The notes beneath the pieces are model-generated. The model did not search any database. It was given only the letters and a program-made list of their open reading frames with translations, and was not told the origin of the DNA. From Streptomyces candidus (GTDB taxonomy: Bacteria > Actinomycetota > Actinomycetes > Streptomycetales > Streptomycetaceae): a stretch of 64,000 nt of DNA. Positions within the stretch are counted from its first letter, which is position 1; the number at the start of each line of letters is the position of its first letter. The stretch spans positions 186,001-250,000 of the forward strand of contig NZ_JACHEM010000011.1 of assembly GCF_014207445.1 (NCBI RefSeq), in the 5' to 3' direction. A program made the position numbers and the translations under genes. Of the stretch, positions 44,858-53,276 are shown in pieces.

Positions 44858-45135
44858 GGGGCACAGGTGCCCCGGCCGGGCGGGGGGTGCAGCCCGGCGG
44901 GGGGACAATTCGCCCGGTCGAGGTAGGCCGGATGGCGGACGGCGAGCGGTTCGCACGGCAAAGCGGAGAGGAACGCCCGTATGCCGACGAGCGGCTGTGC
45001 GGCCGACCCGGTGAACGGCGCGCACCGGACGTGCGCCGGCGCGCTCGGGGCCCCTCGGCAGGGACGGCGGCCCCGAGCGGGGACGGGACGGTGGTCCGGC
45101 GCGCGGCGGGTGTGCTCTGCCGGGCCGCGACCCGC
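44858..45135. other. Intergenic, no gene seen
   Basis: 278 bp between the NlpC/P60 gene and the collagen-like gene, both on the minus strand. Short open frames here have no SD or recognisable protein. No clear hairpin. Confidence 0.4.
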
Positions 45136-46032
45136 CTACGGGCAGGTCGGGACTCCCTCCAGCCAGGCCGGACCCTTGATGTAGATGTTCGTGATCCACG
45201 ACTTGTGGTCCGGGAGGTAGGACCAGGCGTCGTTGGTGATGCCCTCGGCCGTCACCCGCTGGGCGCGCTTCTGGCACTGGATGCGGACCGGCGTCGGTCC
45301 GGCGAACCTGTGCACCCTGGCGCTCGTCGTCGACGCCTCGGAGTGCGTCCACACGCCGGTGCCCCAAGTGCTGTGGTCCTTGCCCTGACCCGGTTCCGTG
45401 TCGATGCGCACCGCTCCGAAGAAGTCGCCGCCCAGCCGCACGTCGCTGACCATGATCCTGGTGCCCGACTCCTTGGCCTCGACCATCTTTCCGTCGCCGA
45501 GGTAGACCGCGATGTGGTGGATCTTTCGCGCGTTGCCCCACACCACCAGGTCCCCGGGCACGAGCGGGGCCAGGCCCTGCGCGGCGGTGAAGCGCGTGCT
45601 CACCCGGCTGGAGTGGTACTGGCTGTGCGCGTTGCCGTTGAGGATGTCCCGGCCGGTGGCCTGGGCGTAGGCCCACCGTACGAATCCCGAGCAGTCGAAT
45701 CCTTTGCGGTACGGGTCCTGGGAGCTGTCCGGGTCGGTCGGGTCGACCTGGCCGTACGTGGGGCCGGGCTGCGGTCCGTGACCGCCGCCCCACGAGTACC
45801 AGACGCCGAGCTGCGTGCATGCGGCCCGCACCGCCTTCTGCGCCGTGGCGGAGGCTCCGGGTGCCAGGACGTCGCACGCGGCAGCGGCGGCGCCGGCCAG
45901 CCGCGTGGCCCGCGTGCCGGTCGCGTCCGCGGTGGCGGAGGCCAGTGGTCCGGCCGCGGACAGGGCCAGGATCCCTGCGGTGGCGACGGCGGCGCTCGAT
46001 GCCCTGCGCCGGAGACGGCTGGTGTGCTGCAT
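45136..46032 (-). CDS. Secreted NlpC/P60-family cell-wall hydrolase
   Basis: A 298-residue protein. Signal peptide ~1-36 (AAVATAGILALSAAGPLASA). The NlpC/P60 domain begins at VWYSWGGGHGPQPGPTYGQV. Cys nucleophile in GFDCSGFVRWAYAQATG and His in NARKIHHIAVYLGDGKMVEA. A C-terminal ~70-residue region (VRIQCQKRAQRV, TNDAWSYLPD, TNIYIKGPAWL) resembles an SH3-like wall-binding tail. It likely cleaves peptidoglycan stem peptides. ATG start with GGGGA upstream. Confidence 0.92.
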   Translation of the reverse strand: MQHTSRLRRRASSAAVATAGILALSAAGPLASATADATGTRATRLAGAAAAACDVLAPGASATAQKAVRAACTQLGVWYSWGGGHGPQPGPTYGQVDPTDPDSSQDPYRKGFDCSGFVRWAYAQATGRDILNGNAHSQYHSSRVSTRFTAAQGLAPLVPGDLVVWGNARKIHHIAVYLGDGKMVEAKESGTRIMVSDVRLGGDFFGAVRIDTEPGQGKDHSTWGTGVWTHSEASTTSARVHRFAGPTPVRIQCQKRAQRVTAEGITNDAWSYLPDHKSWITNIYIKGPAWLEGVPTCP

Positions 46033-46290
46033 GAGTGGGTTCCCCGTTCGATGCGGAAGTGTGCGTGGACGGCGAGGACGGGCACGTGCCGACGGTGCGT
46101 CCGCCGGGCGCCGGTGGAGCGTCCTGCCGGTTCGAGCCTGGAGCGGGCGTGCGGCGGGTGTCGAGACTCCGGCTGTCTCCCGGGCGACGGGAAACGGGAA
46201 ACGCCCGGGGAAACAGTCCGGCGCGACGCCCGCCGCCGCGCACCACGGCCGGCCCGACCCCTCAAGGCATCCCAACCGACGCCACCGCTG
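46033..46290. other. Intergenic upstream of the NlpC/P60 gene
   Basis: 258 bp between the WD40 gene end and the NlpC/P60 start. It contains the palindromic run GTTTCCCGTTTCCCG on the minus strand. I do not see a c-di-AMP riboswitch consensus, although such switches precede some streptomycete wall hydrolases. Confidence 0.4.
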
Positions 46291-49200
46291 CTACGAAGGC
46301 TCGGGACAGCCCACCAGGGCGCACACCGCCGCCTCACGCCGTCCCTCGTCGGTGTCCCAGAGCCGGACGGTGCCGTCGTTGCTGCTGCTCGCGAGAGTGC
46401 CGGTACGCCGGTCGAAGGCGATGCCCCAGACCGCCCCGCCGTGCCCGCCCAGCGTCGCCGTCGGCAGCCCCCGGGCGGCGTCCCACAGGCGCACGCTTCC
46501 GTCGCTGCCGCTGCTGGCGAGCACGTGCTGTCCGCCGGGGGCGAAGGCGACCGCGCGCACCGCGCCGTTGTGGCCCGGGAGCGCCGCCGACCGGGTGCGG
46601 GCGGCGGTGTCCCAGAGGCGTACCGTCCCGTCGTTGCCGCCGCTCGCCAGGGTCCGCCCGTCCCCGGCGAACGCGACCGCCCGCACCGAGCCGGTGTGCC
46701 CGTGCAGCGCGCCCAGCGGCCGCCACCCGGGGACGCTCCAGAGCCGTACCGTCAGATCGTCTCCGCCGCACGCGACGGTGGACCCGTCCGGACTGAAGGC
46801 GAGCGCGTTGGCGAAGTCCCGGTGGCCGGTGAGGGTGGCAGCCGGACGCAACGTGCGGGCGTCCCAGACCCGTACCGTACGGTCGGTGCTCGCCGACGCG
46901 ATCCACCGGCCGTCCGGCGACCAGGCGACCCCCAGCACCGAACCCTTGTGCCCCGGGAGTTCCTCGACGACGCGATGCGTACGGGTGTCGAACACCCGCA
47001 CCGTGCGGTCCGCGCCGCCCGAGGCGAGCCGCCGCCCGTCCGGCGACCAGGCGACGCCGAAGACCGACCCCCCGTGGCCCCGGAGCACCCCGGCGGCACG
47101 GTGCGCCCGCGCGTCCCACAGCCGCACCGTGCGGTCCGCGCTCGCGGAAGCCAGCCACCGCCCGTCCGGCGAGAACGCCGGCTGCCACGACTCGGCGAAC
47201 GGACGCGCCGTCAGCGTCGAGCGCCCCAGGTCCCAGCGGACCACCGTCCGGTCGAAGCCCGCCGTCGCCAGCACCGAACCGTCCGGGCCGCCCCCGACAG
47301 CGACGCCCAGCACGTAGTCCGTATGACCCGACAACGTGGTGACGATGCGGTGGCTCGCCACGTCCCACAGCCGTGCCGTGCCCTCGCCCCCCGTGCTGAC
47401 CACGGTCGAACCGTCCGGGAGGTACGCGACGGCGTTGACGTCGTCGCTGTGCCCGGTGAGGAGGGCCGGTTCCGCGCGCTCCCTGCCGCGGCGGGCGTCC
47501 CACAGCCGTACGGTCCGGTCCGCGCCGCCGGAGGCCACCTGACGCCCGTCGGGCGACCAGGCGACGCCGAGGACCCCGTCGCTGTGCCCGCGCAGCACCA
47601 CGGCGAAGGCCCCGGCAGACCCGTCCGTCGCGTCCCACAGCCGTACCGTCCGGTCCGCGCCCGCCGAGGCGACCCGCTTCCCGTCGGGGGAGTACGCCAC
47701 CGCCGTCACCGCGTCGGCGTGCCCCCTCAGAGCCGTCCGCTCCGCCCGGCGCGCCACGTCCCACACCCGCACCGTGCGGTCCGCGCCGCCCGACGCCACG
47801 CTCCGTCCGTCCGGCGCGAACGCCACCGACCGCACCGGCCCTCCGTGCCCCAGCAGCACCTCCGCGTCCTGGTGGTTCGTCACCCGCCACAGCCGTACGG
47901 TGCCGTCCGCGCCCGCCGACGCGAGGCGCTGTCCGTCCGGGCTGAACGCCACCCCCAGCACCTGCCCGCCGTGCCCGGTCAGCGTGGCCAGTGCCTGCCG
48001 GTGTCCCGTGCCGCCCCACAGCCGCACCGCGCCGTCGTTGCCCGCCGAGGCCAGGGTCAGACCGTCCGGACTGAACGCCACGGTGTTCACCGGCCCGGTG
48101 TGCTCGGTGAGCCGGCCCGCGAAGTACTGCGCCTGGGTGCTGAGCAGTGCACCGCGCGCCTCGACGGTGGGGGCGGTGCGGTACGCCGCCACGGCCAGCC
48201 GCATCGACGCCTCCGGCCGTCCCGCGGCGAGCGCCCCCGCCCGTACCGCCATCGCCTGGGACTGCGCCGTACGGCGTTCCTGGTAGGCGCGACCCCGTTG
48301 CTGGAACGCCAGGGCGCCCGCCCCGACAGCGAGCACCAGCAGCCCGGCGAGCGTGGCGAGCAGGCCCCGCCGGGCGCGCACCCGGCGCCGCTCGGTGCGC
48401 GCCCGGGACCGCTCCTCGGCCCGCGCCGCCTCGATGAACTCGACCTCGGTGGGACCGAGTTCGGCCCTGCTGTCCCGCTCGTCCACCCACGCGGCGACGG
48501 CGCGCAGCCGGGAACCGCGGTGCAGCAGCGCCGGGTCGCGGTCCGCCCGTGTCCACTCGGCGGCCGACGCGGCGAGCTGCTGGCGGGCCAGCAGCCCGGC
48601 CCGGTCGGCGTCGATCCACTCGCGCAGCCGGGGCCAGGCCCGCAGCAGCGCCTCGTGGCTGATCTCCACGGCGTCCCGGTCGACCGTCAGCAGCCGGGCC
48701 CGGACGAAGGCGTCCAACGCCGCCGACGCCCCGCTCCGGTCGGGGAGCCGGCCGAGCAGCTCCTCGCGGGCGGCCCGCCGCCGGGACTCGGTGGCGTCCT
48801 CGCCGAGGTGGACCAGGCGGACCAGTATCCGCCGGGCCAGGTCGCGCTGCCCCCGGAGCAGCCGGTTGAACACGTCCTCGGCGGTGCGGGCGACCGCTCC
48901 GTGGATGCCGCCCGTCGCCTCGTACCCGGCGACCGTGAGGGTGTTGCCGGTGCGCTGCTGCCAGGTGACGAGCAACGCGTGTGCCAGCAGCGGGAGCGCG
49001 CCGGAGGAGCCGGCGGCGGAGGGGCCCGGGCCGAGGTCGCGCAGCAGGATCTCGACGAGTCCGGGTTCCAGGGACAGTCCGGCCCGCTCGGCGGGGCGGA
49101 CGACCGCCTGACGCACCTCCGCCTCACCCATCGGCCCCAGTGCGAACAGTCCGTGCGTGAACACCTCTGCCAGTGATGGAAGTTCGAGGCAGCGGCCGGT

Positions 49201-50055
49201 GAAGTCGGCCCGTACGCCGAGCACCACCACGACGGGCCCGCCGGGCACGGCGAGTGCGCACAGGGCGGTGACATACGCCCGGCGCTCGGCCGGGTCCGCG
49301 CACAGCGTGAAGACCTCTTCGAACTGGTCGACGAGGAGCACCAGCCGGCGGCCGTCGGACGAAGGGCCCGCCGGACCCTCCGGCCGCCGCCGTACCAGCG
49401 CCGCCAACAGCGCGGGATCGGACGCCACTTCACCGGGGGTGTGCCCCGGTTCCGTGCCGAGCGCCTCGGCCAGGCAGCGCAGCAGTTCCCTGAACGGGTG
49501 CGCCGTCGGCGTGCACAGGGCGGTCGACCAGTCGCGCGAGCCCGCGACGTTCAGCTCGCCGCGCCGCAGTGCGGGCAGCAGGCCGGCCCTGAGCAGGGAC
49601 GACTTCCCGGCGCCGGACGGCGCCACCAGGACGACCGGCCCTGTGTCCGCGCGTTCCGCGAGCCGGCGCAGCAGATCGGCGGTGGCCCGCTCCCGGCCGA
49701 AGAACCACCGTTCGTCCTGCGGCCCGAAACTCGCCAGCCCCCGGTAGGGGCCACCCCCTTCGGGTGACGGCAGAGGATGCGGCCGGCGCGACGCGGGGAC
49801 CTCCGGCACCAGCCGCCGCAGGGCGCCGCCCGCGTCCAGCACCTCGTCGCAGCGGCGCGCCACATCCGGCGTCGGTGGCTTCCCACCGTTCTCGATCTTG
49901 CTGAGGTAGCCCTTGCTGTAGTGGATGGCCCGGGCCAGTGCGGTGAGCGACATGCCGCGCTCGTTCCGCAGCCGCCGCAACTCGGCCCCGAACGCACAGG
50001 GCCGGCTGGTTTTGTCGGGTTCCCCGAGGGGTCGTGCGTCCGGTGCCCCGTTCAT
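46291..50055 (-). CDS. HTH-nSTAND1 NTPase-TM-14xWD40 regulatory protein
   Basis: A 1254-residue protein. XRE HTH at ~20-75 (LRRLRNERGMSLTALARAIH, YSKGYLSKIENGG); nSTAND1 NTPase ~105-500 with FFGRERATADLL, Walker A VLVAPSGAGKSSLLRAGLLP and Walker B LVLLVDQFEEVFTLC; TM helix ~ GLLATLAGLLVLAVGAGALA; then 14 WD40 units, each ending (T/S)VRLWD-like. Fourteen units would make two seven-blade propellers. The HTH and NTPase are cytoplasmic; the propellers follow the TM and by simple topology would be outside, or tethered at the membrane. A signalling or conflict-type STAND switch is inferred. ATG 50055 preferred; GTG 50064 possible. Confidence 0.92.
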   Translation of the reverse strand: MNGAPDARPLGEPDKTSRPCAFGAELRRLRNERGMSLTALARAIHYSKGYLSKIENGGKPPTPDVARRCDEVLDAGGALRRLVPEVPASRRPHPLPSPEGGGPYRGLASFGPQDERWFFGRERATADLLRRLAERADTGPVVLVAPSGAGKSSLLRAGLLPALRRGELNVAGSRDWSTALCTPTAHPFRELLRCLAEALGTEPGHTPGEVASDPALLAALVRRRPEGPAGPSSDGRRLVLLVDQFEEVFTLCADPAERRAYVTALCALAVPGGPVVVVLGVRADFTGRCLELPSLAEVFTHGLFALGPMGEAEVRQAVVRPAERAGLSLEPGLVEILLRDLGPGPSAAGSSGALPLLAHALLVTWQQRTGNTLTVAGYEATGGIHGAVARTAEDVFNRLLRGQRDLARRILVRLVHLGEDATESRRRAAREELLGRLPDRSGASAALDAFVRARLLTVDRDAVEISHEALLRAWPRLREWIDADRAGLLARQQLAASAAEWTRADRDPALLHRGSRLRAVAAWVDERDSRAELGPTEVEFIEAARAEERSRARTERRRVRARRGLLATLAGLLVLAVGAGALAFQQRGRAYQERRTAQSQAMAVRAGALAAGRPEASMRLAVAAYRTAPTVEARGALLSTQAQYFAGRLTEHTGPVNTVAFSPDGLTLASAGNDGAVRLWGGTGHRQALATLTGHGGQVLGVAFSPDGQRLASAGADGTVRLWRVTNHQDAEVLLGHGGPVRSVAFAPDGRSVASGGADRTVRVWDVARRAERTALRGHADAVTAVAYSPDGKRVASAGADRTVRLWDATDGSAGAFAVVLRGHSDGVLGVAWSPDGRQVASGGADRTVRLWDARRGRERAEPALLTGHSDDVNAVAYLPDGSTVVSTGGEGTARLWDVASHRIVTTLSGHTDYVLGVAVGGGPDGSVLATAGFDRTVVRWDLGRSTLTARPFAESWQPAFSPDGRWLASASADRTVRLWDARAHRAAGVLRGHGGSVFGVAWSPDGRRLASGGADRTVRVFDTRTHRVVEELPGHKGSVLGVAWSPDGRWIASASTDRTVRVWDARTLRPAATLTGHRDFANALAFSPDGSTVACGGDDLTVRLWSVPGWRPLGALHGHTGSVRAVAFAGDGRTLASGGNDGTVRLWDTAARTRSAALPGHNGAVRAVAFAPGGQHVLASSGSDGSVRLWDAARGLPTATLGGHGGAVWGIAFDRRTGTLASSSNDGTVRLWDTDEGRREAAVCALVGCPEPS

Positions 50056-50130
50056 GCCCGGCACCGTACCGCCCGGACAGGGGCATTCCCGCCGGAGCCG
50101 GACACGTTCACCTGAACTCGCGAACGCTGT

Positions 50131-50424
50131 TTACAGATCGTCCGTGGAGTCCAGGTCCAGCTCGTCGGCGTACTCCTCGCCCACCTCGTCCCCGGCAGGC
50201 TGCTCCGGCTCCGGCTCCTCCTCGGCGAGCAGCTGGTCCAGGGACTCGCCGCGCCGGGCCTCCTGGGCCGTCGTGCCGAAGTACTCGGCCGGCGACCAGT
50301 GGTCCGGCGGGACGATGCCGGAGTGGAGCGGGTCGTAGTCGAGGTGATCGCTGATCAACGTGTCCTGCGCGTCGAGGACGCCGTCGTCCTCGGGCAGGTC
50401 GCTGTCGTCACGCGTGTCGCTCAT
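50131..50424 (-). CDS. Small acidic protein, DUF5709-like
   Basis: A 97-residue strongly acidic protein (DTRDDSDLPEDDGVLDAQDT; tail EEYADELDLDSTDDL). The block GVLDAQDTLISDHLDYDPLH then PPDHWSPAE resembles the streptomycete DUF5709 pattern (G-V-L-x-P-x-D-T-L...D-P-L-D). No TM or signal. Function unknown; such proteins are often stress-induced. Confidence 0.65.
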   Translation of the reverse strand: MSDTRDDSDLPEDDGVLDAQDTLISDHLDYDPLHSGIVPPDHWSPAEYFGTTAQEARRGESLDQLLAEEEPEPEQPAGDEVGEEYADELDLDSTDDL

Positions 50425-50549
50425 GACCACACGCTGCCGCACTCGCGGGGGGAACGCATCCCGGGCCGAAGGTGCGGTACCCGGACGCGGGCACAAGAAT
50501 CGAGACAGGACCAGAACGTGTGCCACCCCAGGACGAAGCGAGGAGACGC

Positions 50550-50741
50550 ATGAGCGAGCAGGGACCCGACCCGTCCGAAGTGACCCCCGACAGCCGGCTG
50601 CACAGCGGCGGCAGCGACGACGCGACCCCCGAGGACCTGGTTCTCGCCTCCGGCCGCGACCTCACACCGGAGAACCTGGAGTGGGCGCGCAAACGGCTGG
50701 ACCAGGAAGGGCGGGCGGCGATCGAGTCGCAACTGCCCTGA
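50550..50741 (+). CDS. 63-residue hypothetical protein
   Basis: Begins MSEQGPDPSEVTPDSRLHSG, with a C-terminal predicted helix LTPENLEWARKRLDQEGRAA. Strong GAGGAG SD 6 nt upstream. Soluble, acidic, unknown family. It is divergent from the DUF5709-like gene with ~125 bp between. Confidence 0.65.
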   Translation: MSEQGPDPSEVTPDSRLHSGGSDDATPEDLVLASGRDLTPENLEWARKRLDQEGRAAIESQLP

Positions 50742-51013
50742 CCCCACCGGCCGCCCGCCCTCCCGCGCGGCGCGGAAACGCACAGGTGCCCCGCCCGGTT
50801 GTCGATCAGGGCGGGGCACACGTGCGATGCGGCAGGTACGGGAGCGGTGAGCGGTCGCAGGGGCCGGTCCGGGCGGCGCACAGGTACGGGGGAAGCGAAG
50901 GGGCGCCCGTAAGCGAGAGGCGGTGCGCCGTACCCGCGAGAGGCGTCCCGCACCGCACGCCATCCGACCGCCCTGGGCCGACGGCGCCTCGGCCGTCGTA
51001 CCCGGAGCGATGC
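50742..51013. other. Intergenic, no gene seen
   Basis: 272 bp between convergent genes. CCCCGCCC...GGGCGGGG (around 50788-50817) can pair and may terminate the upstream gene. Nothing else is recognised. Confidence 0.4.
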
Positions 51014-51433
51014 TCAGCGGCCCGCGTAGACCGCGCTGACGAAGGCCACGAGCTGGTCCGAGGGCAGCGCACGGGCCAGATCCGCCTCGGTCACCATGCC
51101 GACCGGCTCGCCGCCGTCCAGCACCAGCAGCCGGCGGATGCGCGCGTCGCTCATCACGCGTACGGCCTCGTCGGAGTCGGCGGACACGTCGACCGACACG
51201 GGGTCGCCCTCCGCCAGTTCCCCCGCGGTCGTCTTCGCCGGGTCGTGCCCTGCGGCGACACACTTCACGATGATGTCGCGGTCGGTGACGATGCCGGTCA
51301 GCGAGCCGTCGGCACCCCGCACCGGCAGCGCGCCGATGTGGTGCTCGCGCATCAGCTGAGCGGCCCGATCGAGGGTCTCGGACGCGGGAATCGAACGGAC
51401 GTCGGGGGTCATCAGGTCACGGACGGTGCTCAT
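51014..51433 (-). CDS. Two-CBS-domain protein
   Basis: A 139-residue protein made of a tandem CBS pair. CBS1: STVRDLMTPDVRSIPASETL through IVTDRDIIVKCVAAG. CBS2: GELAEGDPVSVDVSADSDEA through GMVTEADLARALP. CBS pairs bind adenine nucleotides or other ligands and regulate partners; as a free-standing protein the partner is unknown. Similar stand-alone CBS proteins in actinobacteria are stress- or hypoxia-induced. GGAGG precedes the ATG. Confidence 0.92.
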   Translation of the reverse strand: MSTVRDLMTPDVRSIPASETLDRAAQLMREHHIGALPVRGADGSLTGIVTDRDIIVKCVAAGHDPAKTTAGELAEGDPVSVDVSADSDEAVRVMSDARIRRLLVLDGGEPVGMVTEADLARALPSDQLVAFVSAVYAGR

Positions 51434-51999
51434 GCGGTCCTCCGGAGTCGACGGATGCGGGCCGGGGTGTCGGCCGGTTGCGACGGGTGCAGCCACCGTC
51501 ATGCTGTCCGCGGTCCGCGTCGACGGCGACCGCAAGCCGTCGTACGGGTGAGGGCCGAGGTGCCTGGACGGAAGCCCTTGTGCCCGGGGAGGGCCGGGTT
51601 GCGGTCGGGCCCGCTCGCGCGAGCCTTCGGCCGACGGCGGCGGGGTCCGGGCCGCCGCGGCACAAGCACCGGCCTCCCCGGGCCTGCGGGACGGGCAGCG
51701 GGGGGAGCGCCCGTCCGCGGTCCAAGGAGAGCGAGTCCGGGGCGCCCGGCCCGGGGGAGCCGAAAATGGACCGGGCGTCCGGTTCTGGGACGGCGTCACG
51801 GGCGGCCGATCATCCGTCCGTGACGCCATGTGCACCAGGTGAGGTTCCGTGGCCGGGGCCCGGTCCCTCCGTGCGCGCCCGCGCCCCCGCCACACGCCGG
51901 TGGTGGAGGAGGGCGGGCTCGTACACCTGTCGCCGTTCCTGCGTGGACCACCTTCGTGGCAGTTGGGCAAACCCGGCAACCCGCGTCGTTCGTGCGTCG
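51434..51999. other. 566-bp region without a gene
   Basis: Lies between the divergent CBS and MerR genes. Short frames have no SD or family. I found no tRNA, no cobalamin-riboswitch B12-box and no IS remnant; codon-like periodicity is weak. It may hold promoters for both genes. Confidence 0.45.
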
Positions 52000-52005
52000 T
52001 ATCGT
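52000..52005 (+). promoter_or_regulatory. Probable -10 box (TATCGT), leaderless MerR gene
   Basis: TATCGT, then 6 nt, then ATG 52012. No SD. Confidence 0.45.
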
Positions 52006-52011
52006 CGGCGC

Positions 52012-53163
52012 ATGAACGGGAATCCGACGGGCCCCCGGGGCGCGGAAGAGGACGGACGGCACCGCGGGAGCAGCTCCGCGGGCGGGGTGCGGGACCGACG
52101 GCCGGACGGTGCGCAGCAGCTCTCCGGACGGTACCGGGCCGCCGCGGGCGCCGGAACGGCGGGCCTGACCACCGGGGCCGTCGCCCGACGGCTGGGGGTG
52201 GCCCCCACCACCCTGCGTTCCTGGGACCGCCGCTACGGCATCGGCCCGGCCGTCCGCGACGACGGCAGACACCGGCGCTGGACCGCCGACGACGTGGCAC
52301 TCCTGGAACGCATGTGCGCCCTGACCGCCCGCGGGGTTCCCCCGGCCGACGCGGCCCGGCTGGCCAGAGACCCCGGCGGGGACACGGACCCCGGCACGCC
52401 GCCGCCCGCCCGACCGGCGCCGACGGCTGCGCACCCGGCGGTCCGCACGACCCCGCCGCCCGGAACGCGGGCACTGCCGGTGCCCGGTCCGCGCACCTCC
52501 CCGGACGCGGGAGTCCCGGCCCGTACGGTGCGGGGGCTGCGCAACGCGGCCGTACGCCTGGACTCGCCGACCCTCGACCAGCTGCTCGCGGACGCGGTCC
52601 ACACCCATGGCCTCGTCGGCAGCTGGCACGAGGCGATGGCGCCCGCCCTGCGCGCCATCGGCCGCACCTGGGCGAACTCCGGGGACGCGGCGGGCGAACG
52701 GTACGTCGAGGCCGAGCACCTGCTCTCCTGGCACATCTCCACCGCCCTGCGCCGGAGCGGCGCCGCCAAGGACTCCGGCGACGACGAGCGGCCCGTCCTG
52801 CTGGCCTGCCTGCCGGGCGAGATGCACACCCTCGCTCTGGAGTCGCTCACCGCGGCCCTCTCGGAACGGGGCCTGCCGACCCGGATGTTCGGCGCCGCCG
52901 TCCCACTGGGTGCGCTGTCCGAAGCCATCCGGCGGACCGGGCCGCGCGCCGTCGTGCTGTGGTCCCAGACCCGGCCCACGGCCGACCGCTCGGTGATCGG
53001 CCTGGTGCGCTCCACGTCACAGGGCATCCGCGGCGCCCGCACCCAGCCGATGGTGCTGGCCGCGGGCCCGGGGTGGGCCCGCACCGCCCCGTTCGAGGGC
53101 GTGCACAGGCCGCGCGACCTGGCGGGGGCGATCCGCCTCGTCGAAGCGGCGCCGTACGCCTGA
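52012..53163 (+). CDS. MerR-family regulator with cobalamin-binding-like domain
   Basis: A 383-residue protein. MerR HTH at ~55-115 (GLTTGAVARRLGVAPTTLRS, WDRRYGIGP, DVALLERMCALTARGVPP). A Pro/Ala linker precedes a B12-type light-sensor-like module: a helical bundle with AIGRTWANSGDAAGERYVEA then EHLLSW (compare W...EH in CarH) and a Rossmann domain LACLPGEMHTLALESLTAAL. The DxHxxG motif is altered to ExHxxA but keeps the His. LitR/CarH-like, but photo-sensing is uncertain because five residues are inserted between W and EH. Confidence 0.85.
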   Translation: MNGNPTGPRGAEEDGRHRGSSSAGGVRDRRPDGAQQLSGRYRAAAGAGTAGLTTGAVARRLGVAPTTLRSWDRRYGIGPAVRDDGRHRRWTADDVALLERMCALTARGVPPADAARLARDPGGDTDPGTPPPARPAPTAAHPAVRTTPPPGTRALPVPGPRTSPDAGVPARTVRGLRNAAVRLDSPTLDQLLADAVHTHGLVGSWHEAMAPALRAIGRTWANSGDAAGERYVEAEHLLSWHISTALRRSGAAKDSGDDERPVLLACLPGEMHTLALESLTAALSERGLPTRMFGAAVPLGALSEAIRRTGPRAVVLWSQTRPTADRSVIGLVRSTSQGIRGARTQPMVLAAGPGWARTAPFEGVHRPRDLAGAIRLVEAAPYA

Positions 53164-53276
53164 GCCCCCCGCACGGTCACGCGCCCCGCACCTGCCGCCC
53201 CGGCGGTGCGGGGCGCGTGCCCCCGCTCACATGCCCCCGTCGGCACTTCCACCGGGGCCCGCTCACGCGTCTCCGC

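Noticed and set aside
46033..46290. c-di-AMP (ydaO) riboswitch ahead of the NlpC/P60 gene
   Set aside because: Expected by analogy with other wall hydrolases, but the conserved consensus segments are not present; the GGGGAACCCA segment directly before the ATG is too near the start.
46400..48100. Repeated DNA resembling a tandem or CRISPR-like array
   Set aside because: The ~120-nt periodicity is the WD40 coding repeat; units vary in sequence, have no fixed direct repeats and are in frame.
44485..49176. A 1563-codon open frame on the plus strand
   Set aside because: It is antisense to the NlpC/P60 and WD40 genes. Its Arg/Gly/Pro/His-rich content follows from GC-rich DNA and repeated WD40 units, with no domain and no SD.
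51434..51999. Cobalamin riboswitch for the MerR/B12-like gene
   Set aside because: No B12-box-like sequence was found, and the predicted leaderless start leaves no 5' leader.
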